Of a stretch of 64,000 nucleotides of DNA, positions 62,438 to 64,000 are shown one piece after another. The DNA is from Paenisporosarcina sp. HGH0030 (GTDB lineage Bacteria > Bacillota > Bacilli > Bacillales_A > Planococcaceae): NCBI RefSeq assembly GCF_000411295.1, contig NZ_KE150421.1:1556835-1620834 (forward strand), written 5' to 3'. The position numbers and the translations under genes are program-made. The notes beneath the pieces were generated by a model. The model made no database searches. It worked only from the letters and a program-made list of their open reading frames with translations, and was not told the origin of the DNA. Within the stretch, counting starts at the first letter, position 1, and each line of letters opens with the position of its first letter.

Positions 62438-63140
62438 TTTTCACCTCCTCTAAATTCATCAACTCTTTAAATGAATCTGAGAGTGATCGTGTAAGATTGC
62501 TTACGCGATTGTCCAGATATACTTCCCCTTTATATAAAAGAATCACCCTATTGCTTATCTCCTGCATCAACTCTAAATCATGTGAACAAATTATAATGGT
62601 GCCACCATTTTTCGTATACTCATTGAGTAATATTTTTATAATTTCTTTCGCCTCAACATCAATGCCATTTAAGGTTTCATCTATAATCATTAATGGAGGA
62701 TTTAATAAAAGAGCATTTATTAATTGAAGCTTTTTTTTCATTCCATGGGAATAGGATTCCACCATCTCCGAAAGTTTCTTATTCATGCTTAAGTGAGATG
62801 AAATTACTTGTAAATTTTGTTCGTCTATGTTCTTTTTATATAACTTGGACATTAACATAATATACTCTCGACCTGTTAAAAATTCGGGAATATAATCGTC
62901 ACTAGGTAAATAGACAATTTTACTCTGTACAGACAAAGAAGTATGAGATGTTCCATTGAAAGTGATGGAACCCTTTTGTAGCTTCAGTAAATTGCATACC
63001 AGTTTAATTAAAGTGGTTTTTCCTGATCCATTGGGTCCAGCAATTGCTACAAATTCTCCTCTCTTAATTTCCAAATTGATATCATTAAAAATTGGCTGTT
63101 CTTTATCATAAGAATGGTGAATTTTTTGAATAGATAGCAT
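62397..63140 (-). CDS. ABC transporter ATP-binding protein
   Basis: 247 residues with all ABC motifs: Walker A GPNGSGKTT (35-43), a Q-loop region (VYLPSDDYIPEFLTG), signature SYSHGMKKKLQL (a SGGQ variant common in antibiotic-peptide exporters), Walker B LMIIDETLNGID and switch His in CSHDLE. First gene of a five-gene minus-strand operon. ATG 63140 has GGGGGG 6 bases upstream and a promoter candidate lies at 63217-63244. It would energise export of the peptide encoded last, or protect against it. Confidence 0.9.
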   Translation of the reverse strand: MLSIQKIHHSYDKEQPIFNDINLEIKRGEFVAIAGPNGSGKTTLIKLVCNLLKLQKGSITFNGTSHTSLSVQSKIVYLPSDDYIPEFLTGREYIMLMSKLYKKNIDEQNLQVISSHLSMNKKLSEMVESYSHGMKKKLQLINALLLNPPLMIIDETLNGIDVEAKEIIKILLNEYTKNGGTIIICSHDLELMQEISNRVILLYKGEVYLDNRVSNLTRSLSDSFKELMNLEEVKNEIRTSFQFSTSD

Positions 63141-63216
63141 TTTTTACCCCCCGCAAGACATATTAAAATCCATTTATTGGTAATAAGTAAATTTTAAGTT
63201 AAAAAATGGTATTTTT

Positions 63217-63244
63217 AATGTAACATAAAGGAAAAATTAGTCAA
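63217..63244 (-). promoter_or_regulatory. Promoter candidate of the peptide operon
   Basis: On the minus strand TTGACT (63244-63239) and TACATT (63222-63217) are 16 bases apart, with an extended-type TG two bases before the -10. It lies 77 bases upstream of the ATPase gene. Confidence 0.45.
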
Positions 63245-63590
63245 TGATTCATTTCAGAATATTTAAAATTTATTATAAAAAACTTTAAAAAATGCTTTTT
63301 GTTTATTTAACTGAGAAATGTAAAATGACAAATAGGAAAAATTCTTGATGGCTACTCGTTTTGTAATCTATATACTTATTTTACTATTATAGAAAAAAAA
63401 GGCTACTTATTTAAGTTGAGAAACTTTTTCCGAAAAAGCATTATTTTCCATAATTTTATAAATAAATTTCCCATTTTTTACTCTAAATTTAGTTATTAGA
63501 AATAGTAGGTATTACGATTACTTTTCACAAGTGGCTATAATATGCATGCTTAGATTATTGAATATAAAACGTGAGAGTGTATTACGCCTT
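63245..63590. other. AT-rich intergenic stretch
   Basis: About 350 bases of very AT-rich DNA upstream of the peptide operon. I see no gene, repeat or RNA structure. Such DNA often marks acquired segments. Confidence 0.4.
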
Positions 63591-63668
63591 GCATGCCGCA
63601 AGTGCGTGAAGAATGAGACCCACAAGTATGTGGTCTTCATACTTGTGGGCTCACGCGGAACATGCGGC
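63591..63668. other. Large nested inverted repeat (structured RNA or cruciform)
   Basis: The inner perfect stem CCACAAGTATG / CATACTTGTGG surrounds a 7-base loop. Outer pairs GCGTG / CACGC and GCCGCA / TGCGGC extend it to about 78 bases. It is GC-richer than its surroundings. No T-run follows on either side. Confidence 0.6.
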
Positions 63669-63717
63669 TTAGCATAAATGTAGGATTACAACACATTAAT
63701 GTTTACATATCCAATTA

Positions 63718-63757
63718 CAAAACAAACACCGTAGCTTTTCGCTATGGTGTTTGTTTT
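63718..63757 (-). terminator. Terminator of pcp, overlapping its stop codon
   Basis: ACAAACACCGTAGC / GCTATGGTGTTTGT around TTTTC. The TAG stop of pcp (63742-63744) lies in the stem. Confidence 0.87.
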
Positions 63758-64000
63758 GATTTAATAGATTTCTCGGATAGCACTGTAATGCAAATCGATA
63801 TCGCCTTTTTCAAATCTTTGTGCGACCAGCTTGGGATGTTTCCATGTTGGATGGCTAAATCATGGGAAGCTGGTATATGAATAAATCCGGATGGGATATT
63901 TAAGTTGGTTGTATGAATTGTATGTAGTCCTTCGTACATCACGTTATTGCACAAATATGTACCCGCAGTATTTGAAATGGATGCAGGAAATCCGGATTCG
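63742..64000 (-). CDS. pcp: Pyrrolidone-carboxylate peptidase, C-terminal part
   Basis: The 85 codons seen are the 3' end; the start is beyond the window. The frame begins ESGFPASISNTAGTYLCNNV, where the Cys is the catalytic nucleophile of pyroglutamyl peptidase I, and continues to GFIHIPA with the catalytic His. The enzyme removes N-terminal pyroglutamate from peptides in the cytoplasm. The C-terminal tail KSIKSKQTP is encoded partly by the terminator stem. Confidence 0.88.
   Translation of the reverse strand, partial: ESGFPASISNTAGTYLCNNVMYEGLHTIHTTNLNIPSGFIHIPASHDLAIQHGNIPSWSHKDLKKAISICITVLSEKSIKSKQTP

Overview
The window looks like chromosomal DNA of a low-GC Gram-positive rod of the order Bacillales, most likely the Planococcaceae/Caryophanaceae (Sporosarcina, Paenisporosarcina or a relative). 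The reasons are the AT-rich base composition, strong AGGAGG ribosome binding sites, frequent GTG and TTG starts, intrinsic terminators after most genes, sigma-B and WalR style promoter elements, and an unusual number of S-layer-homology (SLH) proteins. The genus cannot be fixed from sequence alone. No tRNA, rRNA, CRISPR array, complete insertion sequence or prophage was seen. Region 1 (1-34310) is a cell-surface island. Ten proteins carry SLH domains: two calcineurin-type nucleotidases, a large S-layer protein, a glucosaminidase, an NlpC/P60 peptidase, a subtilase, an amidase, a CAP protein and two of unknown role. Between them lie a wall-polymer cluster on the minus strand (tagA, wecC, galU, a glycosyltransferase, an O-antigen-ligase-like protein) and a divergent plus-strand cluster (csaB, a second glycosyltransferase, a MurJ-like flippase). 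CsaB pyruvylates the secondary wall polymer that SLH domains bind, so the island probably encodes both the anchor and the anchored proteins. Two NlpC/P60 genes are preceded by three phased WalR-type half-sites. Region 2 (34500-46005) is metabolic and transport DNA: a NERD protein, a gntR-patA-rocB operon, an XRE-cupin regulator, an EamA exporter, a marR-MFS operon and bioY with a BirA-like operator. Region 3 (46173-58548) holds stress and envelope genes: a YflT-type protein and a YdaD-like SDR, each behind a good sigma-B promoter; an RsbR paralogue; a broken nfrA-type nitroreductase; a holin-like type I toxin facing a probable antisense RNA; a MurE-like ligase with an altered specificity motif; an LCP protein and several hypotheticals. 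Region 4 (58726-64000) has a DDAH-like hydrolase, then a compact AT-rich five-gene minus-strand operon (ABC ATPase, permease, two-TM protein, HEYFH membrane protease, small Trp-rich-tailed peptide) that looks like an undescribed peptide-toxin or signal system, and ends in a truncated pcp gene. Four intergenic arrays share a 21-bp period. The two larger ones have higher-order units of 113 bp (4 x 21 + 29) and 197 bp (8 x 21 + 29). This is the most striking non-coding pattern seen.
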